Shown: positions 44,501-53,491, numbered from the stretch's first letter. The stretch: 64,000 nucleotides of DNA from Corynebacterium riegelii (GCF_016728505.1 NZ_CP068159.1:1240001-1304000), one strand, 5' to 3'. Translations and numbers: made by a program. The notes: generated by a model from the sequence alone, not told the origin.

Positions 44501-44544
44501 TGTGCCCGGTGCAGTCGGAAGGAATGGTGATTGCAGATGTCTAA
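41533..44544 (+). CDS. adnA: AdnA subunit of the AdnAB helicase-nuclease
   Basis: One half of the AdnAB machine that resects DNA double-strand breaks. The N-terminal motor is UvrD-like but its Walker A reads GDAGAGVSS (40-48), without the catalytic Lys-Thr, and its Walker B is D238-D-A-Q. This fits the reported vestigial motor of AdnA. The C-terminal RecB-type nuclease has D881-x-K883 (IVDLKSG) and four cysteines for an iron-sulfur cluster (C757, C982, C985 and C991). 1003 residues. Overlaps adnB by 8 nt. Confidence 0.92.
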   Translation: MVPMSSPVTPRAYLVSRLTDTTPRTWPVDLPKEGLWKVTGDAGAGVSSFLVDTAVEAVARGRVLVIASSKESGARLRAELSERLAATGFVVDEPLVRSVHSLAFALLRQQTEKEIRLISGAEQDAMIRQLLAGNAQDGTGSWPEELRPALPMVGFARQLRDFLLRAVERGLGPDDLRRLGRDHNIPIWSASGEFLLEYQQVMRLTGALRYSASELVAEVLAGMRAGEITETWDAVIVDDAQHLAPASAELISHLLQRATLGVVGGDGEQAVFRFRGASPRFFATMSGLDHQVIDLGSTRRNPQRQVVIAPEEQTHHATLVDTIRRAHFEQGEPFSSMAVVVRSTPMIEPIRRSMLAAGVPVMLDPTDVVLSEQRIVVSLLLGLEALESELQATQWRDLLLGPVGGADPVTLRRLLRGLRRFAPEEHAEAVLHRLLATDQELPDFDGVLTTREVAILTRMRSVLEAGRAALAVNGSVEEVLWALWAATGLSDRLMAAALRGGATGSQADRDLDAAMALFDAAGDFTERRPTAGVASFIEYIAQQELPTGVRDRRTAKPDAVHLATAHGAAGREFGRVIVAGVHEHSWPSLGETGTMFRQEDLIDLLDAGVDPAVPVSHASERLVEERRLFHVATTRATNHLLVTAMDDQDSDEVVTPSRFIEEFCTTFNVDPIEADSDTVQVLAKDEVIAQLRRVLTDPEVDAVSREQAARQLARLDNAGVSGAGEGQWWGLRGASTSEALQQRTALSPSRIEKLLECPMREVLERMVGLDETMSMIHGSLAHAYFEALGRGMEAAKARAAVMAAREEMQDGPAWKNERDLADFARLLDRIDTWVVAAQARHELLAVEANVDVTVDAETGLRIRGRVDRLEADEGGLVRIVDLKSGANMPSQKETEDNKQLLAYQLALTQGELRGEEIRDARGEGMQIGSAVLVYPGSTTKAVGTREQSAKSPEELAEFAQCIRPLPEAMAGPVLTATTGSGCEYCQVRSLCPVQSEGMVIADV

Positions 44545-47500
44545 TGTGACGTATCCAAAGATTGTGATGCCGCCAAAGACGCTGTCGGCAGCGCTGAAGC
44601 AGAAGTTCCCGCCCACGCCGCAGCAAGCGGACGTGATTGGCGCGGACCCGGGGCCGCTGCTCGTGGTGGCCGGTGCGGGTGCCGGCAAGACGGAGACCAT
44701 GGCTGCGCGCGTGGTGTGGCTGGTGGCCAACGGGTTTGTGCGCCCTGATCAGGTGTTGGGCCTGACGTTTACGCGTAAGGCGGCGCGCGAGCTGGACAAG
44801 CGTATCCGTGACCGGCTGGCCACCCTGGCTGAAGACAGCGCGCTGGTTGCGCGCCTGGACCCTACCGGGGAGCTGGGCAAGGCGCTTGAGGTGATCGCGC
44901 CGACGGTGTCCACGTATGACTCGTACGCAGGGGACCTGATCCGGGAGTACGGACTTTTGGTGCCGGTGGAGCCGGACGCGCGCCTGATTACAGATGCGGA
45001 GCTGCACGCCGTGGCCACAGACGTGGTGGCGAACTATTCCGGCCGGCTGCTGGCTGAAGACGGGTCAAACCGCAAGATCAACTCCGTTGTGGAAAACCTG
45101 CTGGGGCTGGTTACCTCCATGGGCAATGAGCTGGCAGATTCCAAAGAGGTTGCGGAAAATGCGTCAATTTTCTTGAAGGAAACCGAAGAACTCACCGGCA
45201 GCAAGCGCACCAAGGGTGAGTACTCGGCGGATATGACCAAGTGGCGCGCCATCCAGCAGGAGCGCGCAGCATATTTGCCGTTGGCTGCTGAGCTGCAGGC
45301 GGAACTACGCCGTCGCGGTCTGGTGACGTTTAATGAGCAAATGTCTGTGGCGGCCGCCATGGCGCGTGATCACGCGCAGGTGGGCGAAAGCCAGCGCAGA
45401 CGTTTCAGGGTGGTCATGCTCGATGAGTACCAGGACACCTCGCACGCCCAACGCGTGTTGCTGACCAGCCTGTTTGGCAAGAACCAGGATCCGGGGCTGA
45501 CCGTGACCGCGGTGGGCGATCCCATGCAGGCGATCTACACCTGGCGCGGTGCAACCGCGGCGAACCTGGCGGCGTTTGTTGCAGACTTCCCGCAGGCTGA
45601 CGGCTCGCCTGCACCGAAGAAGCAGCTGACCACCTCCTGGCGCAACCCCCCTGAGGTGTTGGCGCTGGCCAACGAGGTCTCTGATGAGATTTTGGGTACT
45701 GGTAAAGACCGCGCCGTTGAACCGTTGCAGCCGCGTGAGGGCGCTGACGCGGGCCGGGTGCAGCTGGGCTACTTCAACACTGAGGATGAAGAGGTCACCT
45801 ACGTTGCTGATGAGCTGCAGCAGCTGTGGCAAACATCGCAATCAACGGGTGAAGCGTTCAAGGTGGCCGTGCTGGTGCGTAAAAACCGCCACACCGCAGC
45901 CATGGCAGAGGCGCTGGAAGCGCGTGGCGTGCCCTACGAAATTGTCGGCGTTGCGGGTCTGCTGGCCGTGCCCGAGGTAGCGGACACCGTGGCCATTGCC
46001 ACCATGCTGGTGCGCCCCGGGGATTCGGCGGCCGCGCTGCGGGTACTCGGCGGGCGCGCCGTGGGTCTAGGCCTAGCGGATCTTCACGCGCTTGCCGCTC
46101 GTGCTGAGAATCTTCGCGCCCGCGAGCGGGGCCAAGATCCCGATACCGCCGAGCGTGTCGAAGAACTCGCCGGCGAGATGACCGCTGAGGAGCGCCTGCA
46201 GCGCGAACTGGAAGACCTTGTGGATCGTGCTGCTGAAGTCATGGCACGCTCTGAGCGCTCTGCCGGGTTGGCGGACGCGGTGGCTGATCTGGGTGAGCCG
46301 GAACGCTACTCGGAAGAAGGCCTGACGCGCCTGAAAGACCTCAGCGCGAAGCTGCGCTGGCTGCGCACCCACAGTTTGGGCAAGCGTTTGGCGGACCTGT
46401 TTGCAGACATCATGAGTGTCTTTAACATCCGCACCGAAGTTCTTGCCCGTGACAGCGTCACCCGTGCTGCCCACCTGGACCGCTTGCTAGATGAGGTGGC
46501 AAAGTACCCGGGTTCTAGCCTGGATGGCCTGCTGGACTACTTTGAGCTGGCACGTTCGCTGGAAGACGGGCTGGAACCCGGCAACGTGAGTGTGAAGACC
46601 GACCGTGTGCAGCTGCTGACCGCCCACAAGGCGAAAGGTCTGGAGTGGGACACCGTGGCGGTACTGCACGCGGATGCCGGCACCTACGGCGCAAAAGCCG
46701 GCACGTTTTTGGGCCAGATCAAACTCCTGCAAGACGACACGTTTGCAGATACTGAGATCACTCCGGAGTTTGCGGAGGTGGAAACCCGCTCCCAGTTTGA
46801 GAAGGCCGCCAAGCAGTGGGTGAAGTTTGTCCGCGGGCGCGAAGCCGAGGAAGCGGCGCGACTGTTTTATGTTGCCGTGACCCGTTCCGCCCGCAACCTG
46901 TATGTCACCGCGTCGCGCTCCGCGCCCTATGAGTATTTTGCGCAGATGCGTGAGCAGGTGGATGAGCAGTGCGTGGTCACCTGGTGGGACGGCGCTGAAG
47001 CCGAGGACACCGACAGCACAGGCAACACGAACACAGACGAGCGCGTGGGGCACTGGCCGGATTTCGTGCCCTCGCCAGAGACCATCGCGGCAGGCCAAGC
47101 GGTGGCAGACGCACGCGAATCCATGCCGGAAGTGAGCAACGCAGAAGCCCGCTTCACACAGTGGGAGCGCGACGTCACCGCGCTGATTGAAGAACACGAG
47201 GCGTTGCAGCGCGCCGAGGTCCCGGTGGTGTTGCCCGGTGAGCTGACGGCGTCTGATGTGGTGGCGCTTCGCGCTGACCCCGCCCAGTTTGCTCGCCGTG
47301 CGCGCAGGCCGGTGCCGTTTAAGCCGAACACGTACGCCAAGCGCGGCACGGCGTTCCACGAGTGGCTGGAGGAGTTCTTCGGGGCGCGCCCACTGCTGGA
47401 TGAAAATGAGCTGCCGGGCAGTGAGCAAGAGGAGGTCGACGCCGCCGTGCTTGAGCAGCTCAAGAGCTCCTTTGAGCAGAGCCATTGGGCCAGCCGCACC

Positions 47501-47815
47501 CCGGCGTTTGTGGAGCGCGCCTTTGAGCTTGCCCTGGGTGATGTGGTGGTGCGCGGGCGTATCGACGCCATCTTTGAAGACGATGAAGGCTGGACCGTCG
47601 TGGACTGGAAGACCGGCATGAAGCCCACACACGCGGACATGGAGGCGGCGAAGCTGCAGTTGGCGGTGTACACGGAAGCGTGGCGCAGGATAGCCGGTGA
47701 TGACAAGCCGGTACGCGCAATGTTCTTCTATGTGCGCACCGGCGAGGACTTCGCTCCACGCGACCTTCCGGGCGCGGACGAACTGGCAGCGTTGATCGCG
47801 CCGGAGGAAGCTTAG
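44537..47815 (+). CDS. adnB: AdnB subunit of the AdnAB helicase-nuclease
   Basis: The working motor and second nuclease of AdnAB, 1092 residues. Motor motifs are intact: GAGAGKTETM with Lys51, LTFTRKAARELDKR, D296-E-Y-Q299, and LTAHKAKGLEWD. The C-terminal RecB-type nuclease starts at GTAFHEWLEEFFG, with D1023-x-K1025 in VVDWKTG. The ATG at 44537 lies inside the end of adnA, so both subunits are made in step. Confidence 0.95.
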   Translation: MSNVTYPKIVMPPKTLSAALKQKFPPTPQQADVIGADPGPLLVVAGAGAGKTETMAARVVWLVANGFVRPDQVLGLTFTRKAARELDKRIRDRLATLAEDSALVARLDPTGELGKALEVIAPTVSTYDSYAGDLIREYGLLVPVEPDARLITDAELHAVATDVVANYSGRLLAEDGSNRKINSVVENLLGLVTSMGNELADSKEVAENASIFLKETEELTGSKRTKGEYSADMTKWRAIQQERAAYLPLAAELQAELRRRGLVTFNEQMSVAAAMARDHAQVGESQRRRFRVVMLDEYQDTSHAQRVLLTSLFGKNQDPGLTVTAVGDPMQAIYTWRGATAANLAAFVADFPQADGSPAPKKQLTTSWRNPPEVLALANEVSDEILGTGKDRAVEPLQPREGADAGRVQLGYFNTEDEEVTYVADELQQLWQTSQSTGEAFKVAVLVRKNRHTAAMAEALEARGVPYEIVGVAGLLAVPEVADTVAIATMLVRPGDSAAALRVLGGRAVGLGLADLHALAARAENLRARERGQDPDTAERVEELAGEMTAEERLQRELEDLVDRAAEVMARSERSAGLADAVADLGEPERYSEEGLTRLKDLSAKLRWLRTHSLGKRLADLFADIMSVFNIRTEVLARDSVTRAAHLDRLLDEVAKYPGSSLDGLLDYFELARSLEDGLEPGNVSVKTDRVQLLTAHKAKGLEWDTVAVLHADAGTYGAKAGTFLGQIKLLQDDTFADTEITPEFAEVETRSQFEKAAKQWVKFVRGREAEEAARLFYVAVTRSARNLYVTASRSAPYEYFAQMREQVDEQCVVTWWDGAEAEDTDSTGNTNTDERVGHWPDFVPSPETIAAGQAVADARESMPEVSNAEARFTQWERDVTALIEEHEALQRAEVPVVLPGELTASDVVALRADPAQFARRARRPVPFKPNTYAKRGTAFHEWLEEFFGARPLLDENELPGSEQEEVDAAVLEQLKSSFEQSHWASRTPAFVERAFELALGDVVVRGRIDAIFEDDEGWTVVDWKTGMKPTHADMEAAKLQLAVYTEAWRRIAGDDKPVRAMFFYVRTGEDFAPRDLPGADELAALIAPEEA

Positions 47816-47877
47816 GAGTGGACTACAGTGTCTTGCGGTGAATTAACCAGAACCAGCACAGCGGAAGGGAGGCGCGA

Positions 47878-48966
47878 GTGAGACTGCCGTATATGAGCGC
47901 GTGGGGCGATCGTTTCCGCTCGGGCACTGATGTCAGTGACATGCCGGTGCATACGCTCACTGAGATCATCACTATTCCGCGCTCCACGCCGATCACGCCG
48001 TGGTCTTTGATCGCGCGGCGTTTCGCCTACGCGATGCTGCTCATGGTGTTGGTGGCAACGCTGGTTTACATTGACCGGGATGGGTACTCCGAGCCCTTAA
48101 CGTACATTGACGCGTTGTATTACTCGGCGGTGTCGCTGTCTACCACGGGTTATGGTGACATCACGCCGGTGACGCAGGGGGCGCGTCTGGTCAATATTTT
48201 CCTGATCACCCCGGCGAGGGTGGCGTTTCTTATGCTTCTGGTCGGTACCACGTTGTCGGTGCTGACGGAGGATTCCCGCAAGACGCTTCAGATTCAACAG
48301 TGGAGGCAATCCGTGCGCAATCACACCATTGTCATTGGCTACGGCACGAAGGGCCGTTCCGCGATTGATGCGTTGCTGGCAGGTGGCGCTGCCCCTTCCA
48401 GCATTGTGGTGGTGGATACGGATGCGGTGAGTTTGTCGCAGGCGGAAAACCGCGGCCTGGTCACGGTGCATGGGGACGCGACGAAGTCGGGTGTGCTGCG
48501 CATTGCTGGTGTGAGCCGTGCGCGTTCCGTGGTGGTTGCGCCGAGTTCGGATGACACGGCGGTGTTGGTGACGTTGTCGGTGCGTGAGCTTGCGCCGAGC
48601 GCGATGATTGTGGCTAGTGCCCGTGAGAGTGAGAACCAGCATCTGCTGATGCAGTCGGGTGCGGATTCTGTGGTGGTTTCTGCGGAAACTACGGGGCGGT
48701 TGCTTGGGTTGGCTACGGTGACTCCGCCGGTGGTGGAGATGATGGAGGATCTGCTGAGCCCGGATGAGGGGTTTGCGGTGGCTGAGCGTCCGACGGCGGA
48801 TGATGAGGTGGGTGCGAACCCGCGTCACTTGGCTGACATTGTGCTTGGCGTGGTGCGCTCGGGTGAGCTGTATCGTATTGACGCGCCTGAGGCGGAGGCG
48901 GTGGAGCCGGGCGATCGCATCCTGTATGTGCGCATGACCAAGCCTGTTGAGCAGGCTGATGACTAA
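47878..48966 (+). CDS. cglK: Potassium channel with RCK domain, CglK type
   Basis: A 362-residue channel with two membrane segments (about 45-65 and 98-122), the selectivity filter STTGYGDITP between them, and a cytoplasmic RCK/TrkA-N domain (TIVIGYGTKGRSAIDALL near 150) followed by a TrkA-C-like part. Its relative CglK of C. glutamicum serves K+ uptake and pH balance. A GGGAGG ribosome site precedes the GTG; ATG 47893 is an alternative. Its last codons contain the nudC-like start. Confidence 0.9.
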   Translation: MRLPYMSAWGDRFRSGTDVSDMPVHTLTEIITIPRSTPITPWSLIARRFAYAMLLMVLVATLVYIDRDGYSEPLTYIDALYYSAVSLSTTGYGDITPVTQGARLVNIFLITPARVAFLMLLVGTTLSVLTEDSRKTLQIQQWRQSVRNHTIVIGYGTKGRSAIDALLAGGAAPSSIVVVDTDAVSLSQAENRGLVTVHGDATKSGVLRIAGVSRARSVVVAPSSDDTAVLVTLSVRELAPSAMIVASARESENQHLLMQSGADSVVVSAETTGRLLGLATVTPPVVEMMEDLLSPDEGFAVAERPTADDEVGANPRHLADIVLGVVRSGELYRIDAPEAEAVEPGDRILYVRMTKPVEQADD

Positions 48967-49744
48967 GTACTTGTTGGTGGATGACAGCAGGGCTTTTCTG
49001 CTTGTCGACGCCCAAACGGCGCCCCTCCCCAGCGCCCCCACCACCGGTCCCACGATCCAGCTTTCCAAGGACATTGTTGCCACGCGTATTCATAGCACAA
49101 GCGTGAGCGAGCTGAAAGAGCTCGCCCAACACGCCCAGCTATCTGGTGATGCGCGCACGCACGCTGATGATCCGCTGATCGCTCGTGCGATTGCCCTGCT
49201 GAATGCCCAGGAGCGCATGCGTGTGCACCCCACGGACGGCACGCCGTTGACGTGGAACGCTCAAGGCACGCAGGCGCAAAGCGAAGCCGGCAACATAGTG
49301 TTTCCGCGTATTGACCCGAGCGTGATTGGCATTGTCACCAGCGCCGATGATCAGAAGATCCTGATGGTGGAAAACGCACGCCGCCCTGGCTACTTCACCA
49401 GTGTTGCCGGCTATGTGGATCCGGGCGAGACGATCGAGGCGGCCTGGGTGCGCGAGGTGCGTGAGGAGACCGGCTACACGGTAAACAACCTGGCGTACGT
49501 TGGATCCCAGCCGTGGCCGCTGTCAGGAGCGCTGATGTTGGGTTTTGTCAGCCGGGTTGATGAAACGGAAACACCAGGTGAAACGGACGGGGAGCTGCGC
49601 CGCATGGTGTGGGCGAGCCGGAACGAGGTGGGTGATTTGCCAATGCCGCCGCTGGGCAGCATTTCGCGCACGCTGATCACGCGCTGGGTGGATAAAGGTT
49701 TTGATGATGTTGTGTTTGGGGATGTTGGGGGAAGTGATTTCTAG
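48959..49744 (+). CDS. nudC: NudC-like NAD(H) pyrophosphatase
   Basis: Nudix hydrolase of 261 residues. The Nudix box is GYVDPGETIEAAWVREVREE then TGY, and SQPWPLSGALMLGF is the NudC signature that recognises NADH. The four zinc cysteines of classical NudC are absent: the corresponding stretch reads HPTDGTPLTWNAQGTQ. Family members cleave NAD(H) and remove NAD caps from RNA. The ATG overlaps the channel stop; uvrD2 starts within its own stop. Confidence 0.88.
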   Translation: MTKYLLVDDSRAFLLVDAQTAPLPSAPTTGPTIQLSKDIVATRIHSTSVSELKELAQHAQLSGDARTHADDPLIARAIALLNAQERMRVHPTDGTPLTWNAQGTQAQSEAGNIVFPRIDPSVIGIVTSADDQKILMVENARRPGYFTSVAGYVDPGETIEAAWVREVREETGYTVNNLAYVGSQPWPLSGALMLGFVSRVDETETPGETDGELRRMVWASRNEVGDLPMPPLGSISRTLITRWVDKGFDDVVFGDVGGSDF

Positions 49745-51792
49745 TGGCTATTGATTTGAGCTTGTTGGATGAGGACCAGCGGGTGGCGGCAACCGCCCCA
49801 CGCGGGCCGGTGTGCATCCTGGCGGGTGCGGGTACGGGTAAGACGCGCACGATTACGTACCGCATTGCCAACCTGATTGATCAGGGCATGGTCAGCCCGC
49901 AGCGGGTGCTGGCGGTGACGTTTACGCAGCGCGCGGCAGGTGAGATGCGCGACCGTCTGCGCCAGATGGGGATTGGCGGGGTGCAGGCGCGAACCTTTCA
50001 CTCCGCGGCACTGCGGCAGCTGGCGTATTTCTGGCCGCAGATTGCGGGCGATTTGCCGTGGAAGGTGCTGGATAACAAGTACCCGCTTGTGGCGCGCGCG
50101 GCACGTGCCGTGGGCTTGGATACCGGCAAGGACATGGTGCGCGACCTGATGGGGGAGATCGAGTGGGCCAAGGCGAATGTGATTGGGCATGAGGATTATG
50201 TCCAGCGCATTGGCACGTTGGGCCGCACTGCACCGACAGAGGCGCAGAAGGTGGCGGATGTGTATCGCCACTATGAGGAGCAGAAGACCAGCCCTGAGGG
50301 CATGCTGCTGGATTTTGATGACCTGCTGTTGCACGTCGCCGCAGCGCTAGAGAACGCGCCTGCGGTGGCGGAGCAGTTCCGCGCCCAGTACCAGTCTTTT
50401 GTGGTGGATGAGTACCAGGACGTGACCCCGTTGCAGCAGCGTGTGCTGGAGGGTTGGCTGGGCCAGCGCGATGATCTGACGGTGGTGGGCGATGCCAACC
50501 AGACCATCTACTCCTTTACGGGCGCGACCCCGGATTTTCTGCTGAATTTCTCGCGCACCTATGAGCACGCCACGGTGGTCAAACTCCAGCGTGACTACCG
50601 TTCCACCCCGCAGATCACGGATCTGGCGAACACGGTGATTGGCAAGGCCACAGGGCGCGCAGCGGGTACTCGTCTTGAGCTGATTGGTATGCGCGAGCCT
50701 GGCCCTGAGCCGACGTATTCGGCGTTTGATGATGAGCCGACGGAGGCTCGCGAGGTCGCCGCGGCAATCCGCCGCCTGCTGGATAGCGGCGTGCCGGCAC
50801 GCGAAATCGCTGTGCTGTATCGCATCAACTCTCAGTCCGCGGCCTTTGAAGCGGCACTGGCAGACGCGGGCATTTTGTACCAGGTCCGTGGTGGTGAGGG
50901 CTTTTTCAACCGCGGTGAGGTCCGCGAGGCCATCCACCAGTTGGCGCGCGCCGCAAACCGCAGCGACCTGCCTGATGACCCGGTGCAGGTGGCGCGTGCG
51001 GCGTTCGCCCCGCTTGGTCTGACCCCGAAGGAGCCGGAGGGTGCGCAGGCGCGTGAGCGTTGGCAAGCACTGCGTGCGCTGGTGGACCTGATCGAAGAGA
51101 TTGTGAACTCTAAGGAGGCCGATGACCTGGCTGGTGTGCTGCGCTCTTTGCGCCAGCGCGCCGAGGCGAAGCAGCCACCGGCGGTGGATGGTGTGACCCT
51201 TGCCAGCCTGCACGCTGCGAAGGGCTTGGAGTGGGACGCGGTCTTCCTCGTCGGCTTGGTGGAAAACACGTTGCCTATCTCTCACGCGATTAAGGCGGGC
51301 GATGAGCAGATTGAAGAGGAACGCCGGCTGTTCTACGTGGGCATTACGCGTGCGCGTGAGCACCTGCACATGTCGTGGTCCCTCTCGCGTCAGGAGGGCG
51401 GAAGGAAGTCACGCACCCGCTCACGCTTCTTGGACGGTCTTGTGCCTGAGCTTGAGGTGGAGCGCTCCCCGCAGCGGCTGAAGCGCAACCGTCGTTGCCG
51501 GGTGTGCAACAACTTCTTGGACACCCCGGCGGATAAGGCGTTGGGGCGCCACGTGGACTGCGAACCTTCCTACAACGAAGACCTTTTCACCGCGCTGAAG
51601 AGCTGGCGTTTAGACGTCTCGCGTGAAGCCGGCCACCCGGCCTACATGGTGTTTTCAGACGCCACGTTGATTGCCATCGCGGAAGCCATGCCGCAGGACG
51701 TGTCCAGCCTGCTGGATGTGCCAGGTGTGGGCCCTGTCAAGGTGGAGGCGTACGGGCCTCAGGTGTTGGAGATCTTGAGCGAGTACAGCTAG
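49744..51792 (+). CDS. uvrD2: DNA helicase UvrD2
   Basis: Superfamily 1 helicase of 682 residues. Motifs: ILAGAGTGKTRTI near residue 26, VDEYQDVTPLQQ near 220, GDANQTIYSFTGA, and LHAAKGLEWD. Then come a Cys-rich segment (CRVC...HVDC) and a C-terminal HRDC domain ending in VPGVGPVKVEAYGPQVL. This arrangement is specific to UvrD2. The mycobacterial protein has four cysteines here, while this one shows three Cys and a His. GTG start shares a base with the nudC stop. Confidence 0.94.
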   Translation: MAIDLSLLDEDQRVAATAPRGPVCILAGAGTGKTRTITYRIANLIDQGMVSPQRVLAVTFTQRAAGEMRDRLRQMGIGGVQARTFHSAALRQLAYFWPQIAGDLPWKVLDNKYPLVARAARAVGLDTGKDMVRDLMGEIEWAKANVIGHEDYVQRIGTLGRTAPTEAQKVADVYRHYEEQKTSPEGMLLDFDDLLLHVAAALENAPAVAEQFRAQYQSFVVDEYQDVTPLQQRVLEGWLGQRDDLTVVGDANQTIYSFTGATPDFLLNFSRTYEHATVVKLQRDYRSTPQITDLANTVIGKATGRAAGTRLELIGMREPGPEPTYSAFDDEPTEAREVAAAIRRLLDSGVPAREIAVLYRINSQSAAFEAALADAGILYQVRGGEGFFNRGEVREAIHQLARAANRSDLPDDPVQVARAAFAPLGLTPKEPEGAQARERWQALRALVDLIEEIVNSKEADDLAGVLRSLRQRAEAKQPPAVDGVTLASLHAAKGLEWDAVFLVGLVENTLPISHAIKAGDEQIEEERRLFYVGITRAREHLHMSWSLSRQEGGRKSRTRSRFLDGLVPELEVERSPQRLKRNRRCRVCNNFLDTPADKALGRHVDCEPSYNEDLFTALKSWRLDVSREAGHPAYMVFSDATLIAIAEAMPQDVSSLLDVPGVGPVKVEAYGPQVLEILSEYS

Positions 51793-51799
51793 AACCTTT

Positions 51800-51805
51800 T
51801 ATGCT
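51800..51805 (+). promoter_or_regulatory. -10 element of the 51813 gene (leaderless)
   Basis: TATGCT, 7 nt before ATG 51813. The ATG inside it (51801) would put the start within the promoter. Confidence 0.45.
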
Positions 51806-51812
51806 GGCGGCC

Positions 51813-52640
51813 ATGACGCACGCACCACCGCCAATGCCGCCGTCACTGCCAACGCCGCCGTCACTGCCAGTGCCACTGCCGCGAACGCCGTTGAAGTTTT
51901 CCTCCGAAAGTGATGAAGCCCTAGCGCCGAAGTCCATGAAGGAAAACGATCAGCAGCGCAATACGCATATGGATCGCAGCGGCATGCGCGAGGCCATCAA
52001 CAGCTCTGGGCCACCCATTGGCCGATCGAGTTTCAGCATGATGATGGTAGGCGGCATCCTCACCGCCATGGGTGTGATGGCGTTGTTTTTCGCTGTGGTG
52101 CACACGCTGTTTATCACCATTTTGTTCCCCGGTGCGGAGGGCATCATCGACGGGATTCCCATTGCCAGCCTGATCAACGGCGCAGCTGCGGTGGTGTTCA
52201 TCGTTGTCGGGATTTTGGTCCTGCGAGGAAACTTGGGGCGAACAACGCGGCTGCGTACCGCGTGGGAAAACGGGTGGGTTGAGTACCGGCCAGCGCTCAT
52301 TGGGGAGTTGATGCACAAGCGCGTCGTGCGCTTCAGCGAGGGCTCGGATGATCACTACTACACAGCCCCGGTGCTCATCCTGCAGCCGGACGGCACGCTG
52401 ACAGAGGCCGTGACTGAGGAGTTCCGTTTGCCGGATCCGAACTGGCTGCAAATCCGCGGTCGCAAGCTTGCGGGAGTTGGGTACCGGGCCATTGTTGATC
52501 TGAACCTCAACAACGGCTGGGGCGTGGTGGGCTACCGCGTGGACACCGGCATTCCAAAGCCAGAACTGGAAAACGGCCTGCGCAAAAAGAACATCGAGGC
52601 AGCGCTTGCCTTCGCGGAACAGAATTGGGTCAAACCCTAA
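51813..52640 (+). CDS. Membrane protein with Pro-rich N-terminus, unknown
   Basis: A 275-residue protein beginning with a Pro/Ser/Leu-rich stretch (PPSLPTPPSLPVPLP), then two membrane segments (about 75-100 and 115-140) and a soluble C-terminal domain of about 130 residues with Trp/Asp-rich strands (LPDPNWLQIRGRKLAG). Family not recognised. It occupies the place between uvrD2 and the E1-like gene where mycobacteria have whiB7 and an ABC1-type kinase gene. Overlaps the E1-like gene by 4 nt at the 3' ends. Confidence 0.72.
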   Translation: MTHAPPPMPPSLPTPPSLPVPLPRTPLKFSSESDEALAPKSMKENDQQRNTHMDRSGMREAINSSGPPIGRSSFSMMMVGGILTAMGVMALFFAVVHTLFITILFPGAEGIIDGIPIASLINGAAAVVFIVVGILVLRGNLGRTTRLRTAWENGWVEYRPALIGELMHKRVVRFSEGSDDHYYTAPVLILQPDGTLTEAVTEEFRLPDPNWLQIRGRKLAGVGYRAIVDLNLNNGWGVVGYRVDTGIPKPELENGLRKKNIEAALAFAEQNWVKP

Positions 52641-53491
52641 CCGCACACTTCACACCGCGGGTGCGGCAGCACCGTTTTGCGCTTCAAAAACGTTGTGGCA
52701 AAAGGGTCAACCACGTGCAGCTCACCAGCCACCGGCGCAGCCATGGAAACACCAGGGGGCTGCGCAACACCTGCCACGCGGCGGATATAGGCCGCAGCGG
52801 CCGCAGCGCCAGCGCTTAAGACAACATGGTCGGGGGAGTGTGGTCCGGTGGGGAAGTGCCGTAATGCAATGGCCCACCCGTCGTCCACATCCGAAAAGTG
52901 GCGGGCGGTACACGCAAGACAGGCCGAGCCCTCGCCGTCAAACAAGGGGCCGACAAACACTTGCGAGTCCACCAGGTTCACCGGCACGGTGGCGCCCACG
53001 CGGCGCTTGGTCATCCGCGCTACCGCCTCAGCTTCTGCCAGCTTGTCCACGGCAACCACCGGCACCCACGGATCCGCCCGCCCCACAAACCGCTGCTCGG
53101 TGGTGTTGCGCATCGGCGAGCGCACCTCAACACCACACCCGCGCAGCACCCGCGATAGCTGCTTCGCCAGCGGGGAGTTGCCCAGCAGGATCACCGGCAC
53201 CGGATCTGCCGGTACCAAAATACGAAAGGACACCAGATCCGCCACCATGCTCTCCGCAGCATTCGCGCCCACATAGGCCGTAAACGCACGCGTCAGGTGG
53301 TGCAGTGGGGTGGGGGTGACCGCAGCGTCGATAAGCAAGGAAAGCTCCTTGGCAAAGGGTGTTTCAATCACACCCGTGCGCGTGGCGTCCAGCCCGAACT
53401 GGATGAGGTTTTGCGCACGTAGAAACACACTAACCCCCGGCGCAAGCCGCACATTTGAAAACCTGCCAACACGCTGGTTCGTTGACACCAT
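52637..53491 (-). CDS. E1/TOMM cyclodehydratase-like protein (Rv3196-like)
   Basis: A 284-residue protein with an ubiquitin-activating (E1)-like fold as found in thiazole/oxazole peptide maturation: VILLGNSPLAKQLSRVLRG is the nucleotide-binding turn, followed by CLACTARHFSDVD and, at the very end, CEVCG, a CxxC pair of zinc sites. No YcaO gene or precursor peptide is visible nearby, so a modification role is unproven. The ATG at 53491 is chosen because the upstream frame overlaps the divergent YgjP promoter. Confidence 0.75.
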   Translation of the reverse strand: MVSTNQRVGRFSNVRLAPGVSVFLRAQNLIQFGLDATRTGVIETPFAKELSLLIDAAVTPTPLHHLTRAFTAYVGANAAESMVADLVSFRILVPADPVPVILLGNSPLAKQLSRVLRGCGVEVRSPMRNTTEQRFVGRADPWVPVVAVDKLAEAEAVARMTKRRVGATVPVNLVDSQVFVGPLFDGEGSACLACTARHFSDVDDGWAIALRHFPTGPHSPDHVVLSAGAAAAAAYIRRVAGVAQPPGVSMAAPVAGELHVVDPFATTFLKRKTVLPHPRCEVCG

